Shown here one piece after another: positions 26,729-35,157 of a stretch of 64,000 bases of DNA; position 1 is the stretch's first letter, and each line of letters opens with the position of its first letter. The notes beneath the pieces are model-generated. The model did no database searches. It was not told where the DNA came from and worked only from the letters and a program-made list of their open reading frames with translations. The stretch comes from Saccharopolyspora sp. SCSIO 74807 (GTDB lineage Bacteria; Actinomycetota; Actinomycetes; Mycobacteriales; Pseudonocardiaceae). The stretch covers positions 4,185,501 through 4,249,500 of the forward strand of contig NZ_CP146100.1 in NCBI RefSeq assembly GCF_037023755.1, written 5' to 3'. The position numbers and the translations under genes were made by a program.

Positions 26729-26829
26729 CGGATTCTCCTTTGCAGTGGTGCGGATTCTCGGTCGGTGAGGTCGGGCGGCGAAGCCGGCGAAAAGCCCGTC
26801 GTGCCGGGAAAAGTGCCGATGCTGGGCGC

Positions 26830-28137
26830 TCAGGCCGGGGTGGCGATGGCGCCGGAGAGGTAGCCGCGCACGGAGTCGAGCAGGTCCTCGGTGTGCCGCT
26901 CGGTGAGTTCGCCGCGCACCACGATCCGCAGCACGTCGGTCTCCTGGCGGTCCGGCGGCAGCGGGTAGACCGGCACCGACCAGCCGCGCCCGGCGAGGTG
27001 GGCGGCCAGGTCGCGCAACGTCCAGCCGCGGTCGCCCTCCCGCTGCGCGAGCACGACCACCGGCAGATCACCGCCGTCGCCGACGACCCGGAACGGCCCC
27101 ATCCCGGCGAACGCGGTGGCCAGCGCGGTCGCGGTGGAGCGGCTGCGCTGGTGCGCGGCCCGGTACCCCTCGAAGCCGAGGCGGAGGAAGTTGTAGTACT
27201 GCAGGACCACCGGCGCGGCCGATCGGGAGAAGCTCAGCTCGTGGTTGGCCCGGGTGCTGCCCAGGTAGTTGGTGTCGAAGCTGAGCCAGTTCGTGCGGGA
27301 TTCGGCGTCCCGCCACACGATCCAGCCCAGCCCGGCGGGTACCAGGCCGTACTTGTGCCCCGAGGTGTTCACCGAGCGCACCCTGGGCAACCGGAAGTCC
27401 CACTGCAGTTGCGGGTCGAGGAACGGCGCGACGAACCCGCCGGAGGCCGCGTCCACGTGGATCGGCACGTCCAGGCCGGTCTCGGCCTGCACCTCGTCGA
27501 GCGCGGCGGCGATCTCGCCGACCGGCTCGTAGCTGCCGTCGATGGTGGAACCCAGCACGGTCAGCACGCCGATCGTGTCCGCGTCGCAGCGCTCCCGGAC
27601 CTGCTCGGCGGTCAGGTGCAGCCGGTCCTGCCCGGCGGGGGCGAACCGCGGCTCCACGTCCCAGTAGCGGCAGAACTTGTACCAGCACACGTGTGCGTTG
27701 GCGCCCAGCACCAGGTTCGGCCTGCGGCCTTCGCCGACTCGCTGGCGCCACCGGCGCAGCAGCGCCGCGCCCGCCAGCAGGGCGGCCTCGCTGGAGCCGG
27801 TGGTCGCGGTGCCCACCGCTTCGGCCGGATCGGCGTGCCAGAGGTTCGCCAGCGTGTGCACGCAGTTGCGTTCCAGTTCGGTGGCACCGGGGTACTGGTC
27901 CCGGTCGATGATGTTGTAGGTCAGGTAGTCGCTGAACAGCTTCTCCGCCTCCGGCTCCACGGTGCTGGTGAGGAACGTGGCCAGGTTCGCGGCAGGTCTG
28001 ATGTCGTCGCGCAGCTTGATCCGGACGGCGTTCGCGGCCGCCGACGCGGTCCAGCCTTGGGCGGGCAGGACGCCGGGCGCACGCGCGGTGGTCGTGGGTG
28101 GTGCGCTCGCGCGGCTGGCCGCCTGCGGACACGACAT
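26830..28137 (-). CDS. gadB: Glutamate decarboxylase
   Basis: A 435-residue PLP-dependent group II decarboxylase that should convert glutamate to GABA and CO2, using a cytosolic proton. Motifs: YPGATELERNCVHTLANLWH, GTATTGSSEAALLAG, HVDAASGGFVAPF and the PLP lysine K262 in NTSGHKYGLVP. The length and these strings match GadB closely. ATG 28137 has AAGGAGG 8 bases upstream. No glutamate/GABA antiporter lies beside it, so an acid-resistance role is less obvious than a metabolic one linked to the nearby 5-oxoprolinase genes. The perfect palindrome at 28243-28254 may be its operator. Confidence 0.9.
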   Translation of the reverse strand: MSCPQAASRASAPPTTTARAPGVLPAQGWTASAAANAVRIKLRDDIRPAANLATFLTSTVEPEAEKLFSDYLTYNIIDRDQYPGATELERNCVHTLANLWHADPAEAVGTATTGSSEAALLAGAALLRRWRQRVGEGRRPNLVLGANAHVCWYKFCRYWDVEPRFAPAGQDRLHLTAEQVRERCDADTIGVLTVLGSTIDGSYEPVGEIAAALDEVQAETGLDVPIHVDAASGGFVAPFLDPQLQWDFRLPRVRSVNTSGHKYGLVPAGLGWIVWRDAESRTNWLSFDTNYLGSTRANHELSFSRSAAPVVLQYYNFLRLGFEGYRAAHQRSRSTATALATAFAGMGPFRVVGDGGDLPVVVLAQREGDRGWTLRDLAAHLAGRGWSVPVYPLPPDRQETDVLRIVVRGELTERHTEDLLDSVRGYLSGAIATPA

Positions 28138-28412
28138 GGCGTGGACCTCCTTGGTGCGGGACTGGATCGGTCGGTAGAGAGCTCGCTGCGAGGCCTCCGG
28201 GGCGGCCCGGGAGGTCGTCCGCGGGGGTGGCGCCGCTTCGTCGAACCTAGGTTCCGCGGCTCGGCGCCCGACATGGTCAGAAAGTCCTGCTCCGCTCGGA
28301 CTGGACCGAACGGAGCCCTCCGCGCTGCGCCGTCCGTGGTTGCCGCTGCGACATCCGGGCGAAATCGGTGGCCGGTCGGTCACTTCGGGGTGCGGTCGTG
28401 ACGACATAGCCA
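28138..28412. other. Intergenic region upstream of gadB
   Basis: About 275 bases, or 480 if the small frame that follows is not real. It holds the gadB ribosome binding site, the 12-bp palindrome at 28243-28254 and no other feature I can support. Confidence 0.4.
28243..28254. promoter_or_regulatory. Palindrome upstream of gadB
   Basis: GAACCTAGGTTC is a perfect 12-bp palindrome 106 bases upstream of the gadB start. It has the look of a dimeric repressor site; the regulator is not known. Confidence 0.4.
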
Positions 28413-28622
28413 GTGGGTGTAACGACCGGTCCGGCGCTGGTGGGAAGGCCATGCCCGGTGGGGAAGTGTCGTCACGCGAACGGCCCGAAAGGCCCGGACA
28501 CGGCGGAGGTGCGCCGCAGTGCCCTGGTCCGCGCCGCCAACGAGCTCGCCGCGGCGAGCGGGGCAACGCCGCCCCGCGGGTCCGCGCGGGCGATGCCACC
28601 GAACCCTGTGGGAGTCACCTGA
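28413..28622 (+). CDS. Possible small protein coupled to the LuxR gene
   Basis: A 69-residue frame from GTG 28413 whose TGA overlaps the ATG of the next gene (TGATG). Its middle, AEVRRSALVRAANELAAASG, could be an amphipathic helix and has good G/C third positions, but the start lacks a clear ribosome binding site and the rest is Pro/Gly-rich. No family is recognised. It may be a real coupled gene or only the leader of the regulator mRNA. Confidence 0.3.
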   Translation: MGVTTGPALVGRPCPVGKCRHANGPKGPDTAEVRRSALVRAANELAAASGATPPRGSARAMPPNPVGVT

Positions 28623-29092
28623 TGGCCAATTCGTACCGGAGAGCCCTGGACACCGCGATCACCGCGATGATGCGCGAGGCCGTGGAGCACTCGGCGGCGC
28701 TGGAACTGGTGCTGGGGCAGGTGGACCAGCTCGTGACCCTGCGGGTCAAGCTGGGACGGACCGGACCGGTGGCCGGCGACGTGTACCGGGACGCGCTGCA
28801 GCGCGCCGCCGGTGCGGCCGGGGGCACGCAGGTGGTGCCGCTGCTGCAACGGCTCACCCCGCGCGAGCACGAGGTGCTGGGGCACCTGGTGCGGGGCAGC
28901 TCGAACCGGCAGATCGCCCGGTCGCTGGGGATCTCGGAGCGCACCGTGAAGAACCACCTGCGGGCGATCTTCACCAAGCTGGAGGTGGCCGACCGGACCT
29001 CCGCGGCGGTCAAGGCGCTCACCGCGGGGCGCGCGCCGGGGCACAACGGGTGGGCCGAACTGAACGGCAAACCGGCGGCGGAGCGGAACTGA
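28622..29092 (+). CDS. LuxR-type transcriptional regulator
   Basis: A 156-residue protein with a GerE/LuxR helix-turn-helix in its second half: LTPREHEVLGHLVRG, SSNRQIARSLGISERTVKNH and LRAIFTKLEVADRTSA. The first 75 residues lack a receiver domain and form a predicted helical segment (VEHSAALELVLGQVDQLVTL). It would be a DNA-binding regulator with an unknown signal. ATG 28622 has GGGAG upstream. It precedes the PrsW gene by 138 bases on the same strand, but that gene appears to have its own leaderless promoter. Confidence 0.82.
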   Translation: MANSYRRALDTAITAMMREAVEHSAALELVLGQVDQLVTLRVKLGRTGPVAGDVYRDALQRAAGAAGGTQVVPLLQRLTPREHEVLGHLVRGSSNRQIARSLGISERTVKNHLRAIFTKLEVADRTSAAVKALTAGRAPGHNGWAELNGKPAAERN

Positions 29093-29230
29093 GTGCTTGT
29101 CCTCGAAGTCGTCGTGCGGCAGGCGCTGCGGACCCGCGCAGGGATCGGGACGCGAGGGATAGTCCTGTCGGCCGCGGCCGTTTCGGGGGATCGGCCTCGG
29201 TGCTCGGGTCGATCTTCTACGCTCCACGGC

Positions 29231-31051
29231 ATGGTCCCGCTCAGCCCGAAGTCGGTGTTGGAAGGCCGCAACAGCGACCGCACGCCGCTGCCGTTCATCA
29301 TCGGGCTCGTCGTCTGCGGCTCGTGCTCGCTGGTGGCGCTGGCCTACTACGTGCTCACCGGAGGGGTGGGCAGCACGTTGCTGAGCGGGCTGCTGGCGTT
29401 GCCGACGGTGGTGGTGCTGGTCGGCCTGGTGCTGCTGATCGACCGGCTCGAACCGGAACCGCGGATGCTGCTGGTGCTGGCGTTCGCCTGGGGCGCCGGG
29501 GTGGCGATCGTGGGGTCGTTCATCGTGAACACGTTCGGCAGCTCGCTGCTGGTGCCGGTGTACGGGCCGGACATGGCCGAGCTGCTGTCCAGCTCGGTGA
29601 TCGCGCCGGTGGTGGAGGAGACCTTCAAGGGCGTGTTCCTGCTGCTCCTGCTGCTGTTCCGGCGCTTCGAGATCGACGGGCCGACCGATGCGCTGGTCTA
29701 CGCGGCGCTGTGCGCGCTCGGGTTCGCGTTCGTCGAGAACGTCCTCTACTACCAGGATCCGCTGCTGTCCGGGGAGCAGGTCGCGCCGGTGGTGCTGATG
29801 CGCGGGGTGATCTCGCCGCTGGGGCATCCGATCTACACCGCGATGACCGGACTGGGCATCTCGCACGCGGCGACGCACCGCGGGTTCGGGCGGGGCGTGG
29901 CCGTCGCGCTGGGCTGGTCGGCGGCGGTGCTGCTGCACGCGATGTGGAACTTCTCCACCGCGTTCGGCAACGGCGGGCTCGCGTTGGCCTACCTGGTGGA
30001 GCTGGCGGTGTTCATCGTGCTGGTGACGATCCTGCTGCGGGATCGCAGGCGGCTGGTGGCGCTGATCGGTGCCTACCTGCCGCCGTACATCCCGAGCGGT
30101 CTGGTCCAGCAGGCCGATCTGCAGATGCTCGGCACCATGCGCGGGCGCAAGCAGGCCCGCGCGTGGGCGCGGTCGCAGTCCGGGCTGATGGGTGCGCGGG
30201 CGATGTCCGACTACCAGCTGGCGGCCACTGAGCTGGCGCTGCTGCACGATCATGCGGTGCGGGCCACGATCCCGGTCGACAAGTTCCACGAGCGGCGCAA
30301 CGCGATCCTGGGGCTGATGCGGGTGGCGCGGGACGCGTTCTTCCAGCGCGCGCCCAAGGTGGCGGCTCCGCCGTGGACGCCGCAGGGCGAGCAGTCCGGG
30401 TTCTTCCGGCCGTTGTCGAACCTCGAAACCGCGCGGTTGCCCACCTACCAGCCGAGTGCGCAGACGAGGCAGTTGCCGACCGCGTTGAGCACCACCCGGC
30501 TGCGGACCATGCGGATGTCCGCGCGGCGGGACTGGGCCGGGCACAGCGGTGGCTCGGCCGGGGGCGGTGCTCCAGGTGGGGGCGCGGCGCCCGGCACTCC
30601 TGCTTCTGGGACTCCTGCTCCTGGTACTGGGTCTCCTGGTACTGGGTCTCCGGGGAGTTCAGGTCAGGCGAATCCGGCGCAGGGCGATCCGGCCACGGCG
30701 CCGGGAACCACGGTGCCTGCGGGACGGACGGGCGCTGCGCCGGGTGGGCAGCCGCCGACGGGACAGCCTCCGGCGGGCAAACCCCCGGCAGGTCAGCCGC
30801 AGCCCGGCCAGCCTCCAGCGGGCCAACCTCCAGCGGGCCAACCTCCAGCAGGCCAGCCTCCGGCGGGTCAGCCTCCGGCGAACCGGCCTCCTGGCCCGCC
30901 GCCCGGCGGTCCGCCTCCCGCGGGCGGGCGTCCGCCGCAACCACCAGCGCCGGGTCCACAACCCGATCGCCAGCAGCGGCCGCCCCAGAACCCGCCACCG
31001 CAGCACCCGCCTTCGCAGCACCCGCCTTCGCAGCACCCGCCTTCGCGCTGA
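29231..31051 (+). CDS. PrsW-family intramembrane metalloprotease with Pro/Gln tail
   Basis: A 606-residue membrane protein. The PrsW zinc motifs are present: EExxK as E129, E130 and K133 in PVVEETFKGVF, H199 in ISPLGHPIYT and H236 in VLLHAMWNFS. About eight hydrophobic helices fill residues 15-260. A soluble domain follows to about 430 and then a disordered tail of about 170 residues with GQPPA repeats and HPPSQ triplets. In Bacillus, PrsW cuts an anti-sigma factor; the target here is unknown. ATG 29231 lies 7 bases after TACGCT (29218-29223), suggesting a leaderless mRNA. The tail is unlike the compact family and may contact the cell wall or partners. Confidence 0.85.
   Translation: MVPLSPKSVLEGRNSDRTPLPFIIGLVVCGSCSLVALAYYVLTGGVGSTLLSGLLALPTVVVLVGLVLLIDRLEPEPRMLLVLAFAWGAGVAIVGSFIVNTFGSSLLVPVYGPDMAELLSSSVIAPVVEETFKGVFLLLLLLFRRFEIDGPTDALVYAALCALGFAFVENVLYYQDPLLSGEQVAPVVLMRGVISPLGHPIYTAMTGLGISHAATHRGFGRGVAVALGWSAAVLLHAMWNFSTAFGNGGLALAYLVELAVFIVLVTILLRDRRRLVALIGAYLPPYIPSGLVQQADLQMLGTMRGRKQARAWARSQSGLMGARAMSDYQLAATELALLHDHAVRATIPVDKFHERRNAILGLMRVARDAFFQRAPKVAAPPWTPQGEQSGFFRPLSNLETARLPTYQPSAQTRQLPTALSTTRLRTMRMSARRDWAGHSGGSAGGGAPGGGAAPGTPASGTPAPGTGSPGTGSPGSSGQANPAQGDPATAPGTTVPAGRTGAAPGGQPPTGQPPAGKPPAGQPQPGQPPAGQPPAGQPPAGQPPAGQPPANRPPGPPPGGPPPAGGRPPQPPAPGPQPDRQQRPPQNPPPQHPPSQHPPSQHPPSR
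30755..30890 (+). repeat. 15-bp repeats encoding GQPPA
   Basis: About nine imperfect 15-bp units within the PrsW coding region encode tandem GQPPA/GKPPA. The central copies (about 30806-30875) are nearly identical and prone to slippage. A second small set at about 31005-31050 encodes HPPSQ. Confidence 0.8.
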
Positions 31052-31058
31052 GCCGGAC

Positions 31059-32564
31059 TCACCCCGCGCGGATCAGCGGCCACAGCCGCGACCACGGCAT
31101 CACCGGCTCGTCGTAGCGGGTGACGGCGATGCCTTGCGCGATGTCGACCACGTCGAGCCGGGTCCGCACGGTGTCCAACTGCTGCTCATGGGCGAAGTAG
31201 CGCTGCAACGGCCGAGTGCTGCCCACGTAGAGCACCGCCGTTGCGCTGTCCGGGGGAACGCCGAAGAACCAGTAGCCGCGGTGCGGGCTGTACACCCTGG
31301 GCAGCCCGTACCGCGGACCTAGGGCGTCCATGGCCCCGGTGACGGTGTAGCTCTCGCCGACGATGGCGGTGCGTTCCCGAACGTCCGGTGGTAGCGCGTG
31401 GTAGCTGCGAGCGACCGTCTCGGTGAGTTCCGGCCAGCCCGTCTCGTACATCCTGCTGAAAGCCGCGAGCTGCGGGTGCCGCGCGATCACGGGCAACGGG
31501 TAGATCGGCAGCAGTGCCAGCGGCAGCAGCGCCGAGAGCAGGTAGGCCGGCCACGCCACCCACGACCATCGCCCGCCGCGCGCCCGCCGGTTCCCGAGCC
31601 CTGCCGCAGCGGCCGCGAACAGCATCCCGTAGAGCCCGGCGAGGTAGTTCGGCCTCCCACCGGCGATCACGTAGAACGCGAGAAGCGCGATCGAGACCCA
31701 CGCCAGGAACCGCACCGGCCGCAGCTGCTCGTCCCGCAGCAGGAACCACACCCCGAGGCAGCACAGCACCGCGCCGACGACCACTCCGGAATAGAGCAAC
31801 GCCGTCGGGAGGAACAGCGGCCGCGCGTTCTCAGCGTCGACGATCCGGCCCATGTCGAGCGCGGGCCAGCCGTTCGCGGCCTGCCAGGCCAACGCCGGTG
31901 CGGAGGCGACGGCCGCGACGCCGACTCCCGTCCACAGCAGGCGGCGCTTGAGCATCTCCCGCGGTCCGGCGATCAACACACCCAGCACCAGCGTGAAGCA
32001 CAGCAGCGCGATCTGGAACTTGGTCTGCACACCGACCGCTGCGACGGCTCCGGCGGCGAGCAGCAACGCGTCCGAACGAACTCGCGTCCAGCGCACCACC
32101 AGCCACAGCAACAGCAGCCATTGCGGCGGTTCCAGCGTCGCCGCGGCCAGCCAATGCCCGCTGAGCAGCAGCCACGGCGAGAGCGCGTACGCGCAGGCGG
32201 CGAGGAACTGGGCGCGCCGGTCGCCGCCCAGCTCGCGCGTGATCAGCGCGGTGAGCACGATCCCGAGCGCGGTGACCAGTGCGGCCGGAGTCCGCAATGC
32301 GAGCAGCGAACCGGGGAACGCCGCGTCGAGCCCGGCGGCCAGCAGCGGCACCAGCGGCTGCTGGTCCATGTAGCCCCAGTCCGGGTACTTGCCCGCCGCG
32401 ATGAAGTACAGCTCGTCGGACAGGTACCCGTAGCGGCTGCTGATCAGCAGCAACAACGCTGTGACGAGTCCGGCCAGCAGCAGCACCGGCCCGCGCGCGA
32501 ACGGTGGTGCCGAGTGCGGTGCCGCCGGTGCGGTGGTGCCGATCTGCTCGGTCGGTGCTGGCAC
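31059..32564 (-). CDS. GT39-type membrane glycosyltransferase
   Basis: A 501-residue polytopic protein of the PMT/ArnT (GT-C) type. The first periplasmic loop has SRYGYLSDELYFIAAGKYP and GYMDQQPLVPLLA, with the acidic residues expected of the catalytic site. About eleven hydrophobic helices follow, and the C-terminus is a soluble domain. It should transfer a sugar from a polyprenyl-phosphate donor to a protein or lipid outside the membrane. GTG 32564 has GAGGGGAAG upstream, and TAAACT (about 32606-32601) could be its -10. It converges on the PrsW gene with 7 bases between. The acceptor is unknown. Confidence 0.8.
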   Translation of the reverse strand: MPAPTEQIGTTAPAAPHSAPPFARGPVLLLAGLVTALLLLISSRYGYLSDELYFIAAGKYPDWGYMDQQPLVPLLAAGLDAAFPGSLLALRTPAALVTALGIVLTALITRELGGDRRAQFLAACAYALSPWLLLSGHWLAAATLEPPQWLLLLWLVVRWTRVRSDALLLAAGAVAAVGVQTKFQIALLCFTLVLGVLIAGPREMLKRRLLWTGVGVAAVASAPALAWQAANGWPALDMGRIVDAENARPLFLPTALLYSGVVVGAVLCCLGVWFLLRDEQLRPVRFLAWVSIALLAFYVIAGGRPNYLAGLYGMLFAAAAAGLGNRRARGGRWSWVAWPAYLLSALLPLALLPIYPLPVIARHPQLAAFSRMYETGWPELTETVARSYHALPPDVRERTAIVGESYTVTGAMDALGPRYGLPRVYSPHRGYWFFGVPPDSATAVLYVGSTRPLQRYFAHEQQLDTVRTRLDVVDIAQGIAVTRYDEPVMPWSRLWPLIRAG

Positions 32565-32697
32565 CGGCTTCCCCTCGCCGTCGTCGTCGGATCGCGGGGA
32601 AGTTTACGAGACGCGAATCGGTATCGGCGCCCTTCCGGGTGAAGGTGGCGCGGGAATGGACGGCGTTGCGCGAATGCGCGGGAATGTGCACGTGCAT

Positions 32698-33258
32698 TCA
32701 ACGTTCGGGAGACCACTGATGCCGCAGAAAGGCGTCCCAAGCCAAATGCCACGGAAAGCGGTGCACGAACGCATCGCCGGTACCCGGCTCGTGCTGTTCG
32801 TAGACATCGTCCCCGGCCAAAACCGCGACGCCCCAATCCGACAGCCGCCGCATCGCCTCCTGCACCGCCGGGAACGCGATCTGCGCGCGGTTGGAGAACG
32901 GCATCGCCACCACCGGCTGCTGCTTGCCGACCGCCTCCACCAGCATTCCCAGCGGCAGCGTGTCGGAGATCCCGGCCGCCCACTTCGCCAGGCTGTTGCA
33001 GGTGATCGGGGCGGCGATCATGCCGTCGGCCGGCGGCAGCGCGTCCGGTGCCTCGGGTTGCTTGTACCGGGTGCGCACCTGGTAGCCGGTCTTGGCCGAC
33101 AGCGCCTCGGTGTCCAGGAACCGCTCACCGTCCGGTGAGGCGATCACGCACACCATCCACCCGTCGGCCTGAGCCAGTTCCACCAGCCGTCCCACGTCGC
33201 GCGCCGCCGGTGAGCCCATCGCGATCGCGTACAGCACCGGCTGACCGTTCTCGTGCAC
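32698..33258 (-). CDS. HFCD-type flavoprotein
   Basis: A 186-residue flavoprotein of the Dfp/UbiX-like fold. It has VLYAIAMGSPAARDVGRLVELA, then VCVIASPDGERFLD, and the conserved DGMIAAPITCNSLAKWAAGISDTL that binds FMN and begins the PPC-decarboxylase-like motif. The catalytic residues for a decarboxylase are not obvious. It follows an XRE regulator on the same strand, separated by 179 bases of degenerate repeats; such regulator-flavoprotein pairs recur in actinomycetes and their role is unknown. GTG 33258 has GGGGGA 4 bases upstream. Confidence 0.8.
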   Translation of the reverse strand: MHENGQPVLYAIAMGSPAARDVGRLVELAQADGWMVCVIASPDGERFLDTEALSAKTGYQVRTRYKQPEAPDALPPADGMIAAPITCNSLAKWAAGISDTLPLGMLVEAVGKQQPVVAMPFSNRAQIAFPAVQEAMRRLSDWGVAVLAGDDVYEQHEPGTGDAFVHRFPWHLAWDAFLRHQWSPER

Positions 33259-33283
33259 TGCGTCCCCCGTTGTCGTTTTCGGT

Positions 33284-33463
33284 GTTCTCGGCGGCGCTGG
33301 CCGCGCCAGGGTCCTCGGCGGCTGGCCGCGCCAGGGCCCTTGGCGGCGCTGGCCGCGCTGAAGCCATCGGTGCCGTCGGCCGCGCCAGAGTCTTCGGTGG
33401 CGCCGGAAGGGTCGTCAGCGGCGGTGCGGCACCAGGGTCAGCGGCGGATGCCGCACCAGGCGG
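33284..33463. repeat. Degenerate array of about 27-bp repeats
   Basis: Seven imperfect units of 21-28 bp share tc-ttcggcggcgctggccg and end CGCCAGGG or similar. Six lie between the flavoprotein and the XRE gene and the last enters the XRE 3' end. The array has decayed, with best identity in the first three units. Confidence 0.7.
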
Positions 33464-34688
33464 CGAAGTGCGAAAGGCTGTTGGTGGACCGGGCGTCGCT
33501 GGCCGCCAGCGACTGCACCGTCTCGTGCACCTGCGGGTGGTAGCGGGTCAGCTGCGGGGCGATCCGCCGCGCGTGTTGCAGGCACTCCAGCGAACGCCGC
33601 CGGTCGCCGTGCAGCAGCCAGCCGCGGGAGAGGTCGATCCAGTAGTGCCCGCTGCGGCTGGGTGCCGTCGTCTCCGGTAATCGCACCGCGCTCGCCCTGG
33701 TCACCGCGGTGGTGCCGTCGGCGAGTTCGACCGGCACGGCCACCGAGTGGATGTCGACGTTGGTGGGGCCGAACTTGGTGCCGTAGTGGTTGGCCTCGTC
33801 CTGGCCGTCGGCGACCATCGCCCGCGCTTCCCGCAGGTGCTCGTCGGCGAGCTCGGCGTCGGTGGTGCGGGCGGCCAGGATCGCCGCGCGCAGGTGCACG
33901 GCGCCGCGCATCGCGGCGGTGGCGGGTGTCTCCGGTGCGGGCAGCAGTTCCAGCGAACGGTCCAGCGAACGCAGCCCGGCGGTGTAGGAGCCGTCGAACA
34001 GCAGCACCAGCGCGTGGTTCCACTCCGCGACCGACCCGCGCACCGCGTCCCGGCCGCGGGCGGCCGCGGCGCGGGAGCGCTCATCCGCCAAGTGGCACAG
34101 GTCCAGATGCCCCAGCCGGTAGAGCGCGATCATCGCGTAGGAGTAGGTAGCCGCCAGCAGCTCGTGCACCTGGTGGTCGTCCGGTCGCTCGCGGGCCGCG
34201 TGGTGCAGGTGCCGCAGCACGTCCGGCAGCGCCTGCACAGCCTCGGCGTGCCGGGTCCGGCGGTCCCACTCCTTGATCCGGGCCACGTCGGCGCGCAGGT
34301 CCTCGACGGGGCGCGGATCGGTGTCCAGCTCCGGGTCCGCGCCTTCGACCAGCGCCTGGCGCAGCGCGGGAACACCGCACTGCTCGGCGGCGGGTCCGGG
34401 GCCGCGGCCGTGCGGTGGTTCTTCGGTGAGATCGGTGATGTTGATCGACATCGCGCGGGCCACGGCGGCGACGAAGGAGTGGCTGGCGGTGCGCTCACCG
34501 CGTTCGACCTTGCGCAGCAGCGAGTAGGAAACGGCCGCGCGCACCGATAACGCGCGCTGCGTCACGCCGTGGATCTTGCGCAGTTCGGCGATGCGGGTCC
34601 CGATCCGGGCGGGGCTTTCCGCGGATTGTTCGTCCGCGGTCTCGGCCTGCTCGGGATTTTCGGTTTCCCCCGGTGTTTCGTGCAGCAT
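33438..34688 (-). CDS. XRE-family regulator with TPR-like domain
   Basis: A 416-residue regulator. Residues 28-90 form a lambda-repressor-like helix-turn-helix (RIAELRKIHGVTQRALSVRA, then SYSLLRKVERGER). The rest is helical and TPR-like, with HLHHAARERPDDHQVHELLAATYS and a conserved HYGTKFGPTNVDIHSVAVPVELAD block that I associate with this actinomycete group. The domain may bind a small molecule or peptide. GGGGGTAGG precedes the ATG. It is followed by the flavoprotein gene and is divergent from a small unknown gene. Targets are unknown; it probably controls its own neighbours. Confidence 0.85.
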   Translation of the reverse strand: MLHETPGETENPEQAETADEQSAESPARIGTRIAELRKIHGVTQRALSVRAAVSYSLLRKVERGERTASHSFVAAVARAMSINITDLTEEPPHGRGPGPAAEQCGVPALRQALVEGADPELDTDPRPVEDLRADVARIKEWDRRTRHAEAVQALPDVLRHLHHAARERPDDHQVHELLAATYSYAMIALYRLGHLDLCHLADERSRAAAARGRDAVRGSVAEWNHALVLLFDGSYTAGLRSLDRSLELLPAPETPATAAMRGAVHLRAAILAARTTDAELADEHLREARAMVADGQDEANHYGTKFGPTNVDIHSVAVPVELADGTTAVTRASAVRLPETTAPSRSGHYWIDLSRGWLLHGDRRRSLECLQHARRIAPQLTRYHPQVHETVQSLAASDARSTNSLSHFAAWCGIRR

Positions 34689-34809
34689 GGTTCCTACCCC
34701 CTCTTACGCGTCCAGTCAGCCTGATTCGCGTGCCCGGAGCAATCCGATCGGGACGGGTGTGGCGATTGTGTGGCACTCCGCTGAGCGATTTCCGGGCCAC
34801 TGTCAGCGT

Positions 34810-35157
34810 ATGCGATCAGCACCTGAAAATCGGCGCGCTTCGCCGGATTCCCCGGCCGGCGGTGCCGGCGGAGAAGTGCGGACCGCCTTGGCGGAGCACC
34901 CGGAGCTGGCCGGGCTGGCCGAGCTGCGCGCGGCGGGATGGTCCTTCCGGTCCTTCCCGGGCGCCGACGGAGACATCGCCGGGCTGGTCGGCTGGCGGGA
35001 CTGCCCGGCGGGCACGGACGCGCTGTGGATCTTCGACCGGGACGAGTGTCGCGCGGCGCGGATCCGCGGGACGGGCGCGCAGGGGGAGACGGTCTGGGGG
35101 CGCACTGGGGATCTGAGCACGTGCGTGGCGGCGCTGCTGGCGCTGCCGGGAGCTTGA
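34810..35157 (+). CDS. Hypothetical protein divergent from the XRE gene
   Basis: A 115-residue soluble protein with good codon bias from about residue 20 on. It has no signal peptide or membrane segment. The middle reads RAAGWSFRSFPGADGDIAGL and ALWIFDRDECRAARI, a mixed alpha/beta pattern, and the end TGDLSTCVAALLALPGA suggests a helix. I recognise no family. ATG 34810 has no strong ribosome binding site. Its position, divergent from the XRE-flavoprotein pair, suggests it belongs to that module, but this is inference. Confidence 0.6.
   Translation: MRSAPENRRASPDSPAGGAGGEVRTALAEHPELAGLAELRAAGWSFRSFPGADGDIAGLVGWRDCPAGTDALWIFDRDECRAARIRGTGAQGETVWGRTGDLSTCVAALLALPGA

Noticed and set aside
33284-33463. 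CRISPR array
   Set aside because: Units are contiguous without unique spacers and too degenerate.
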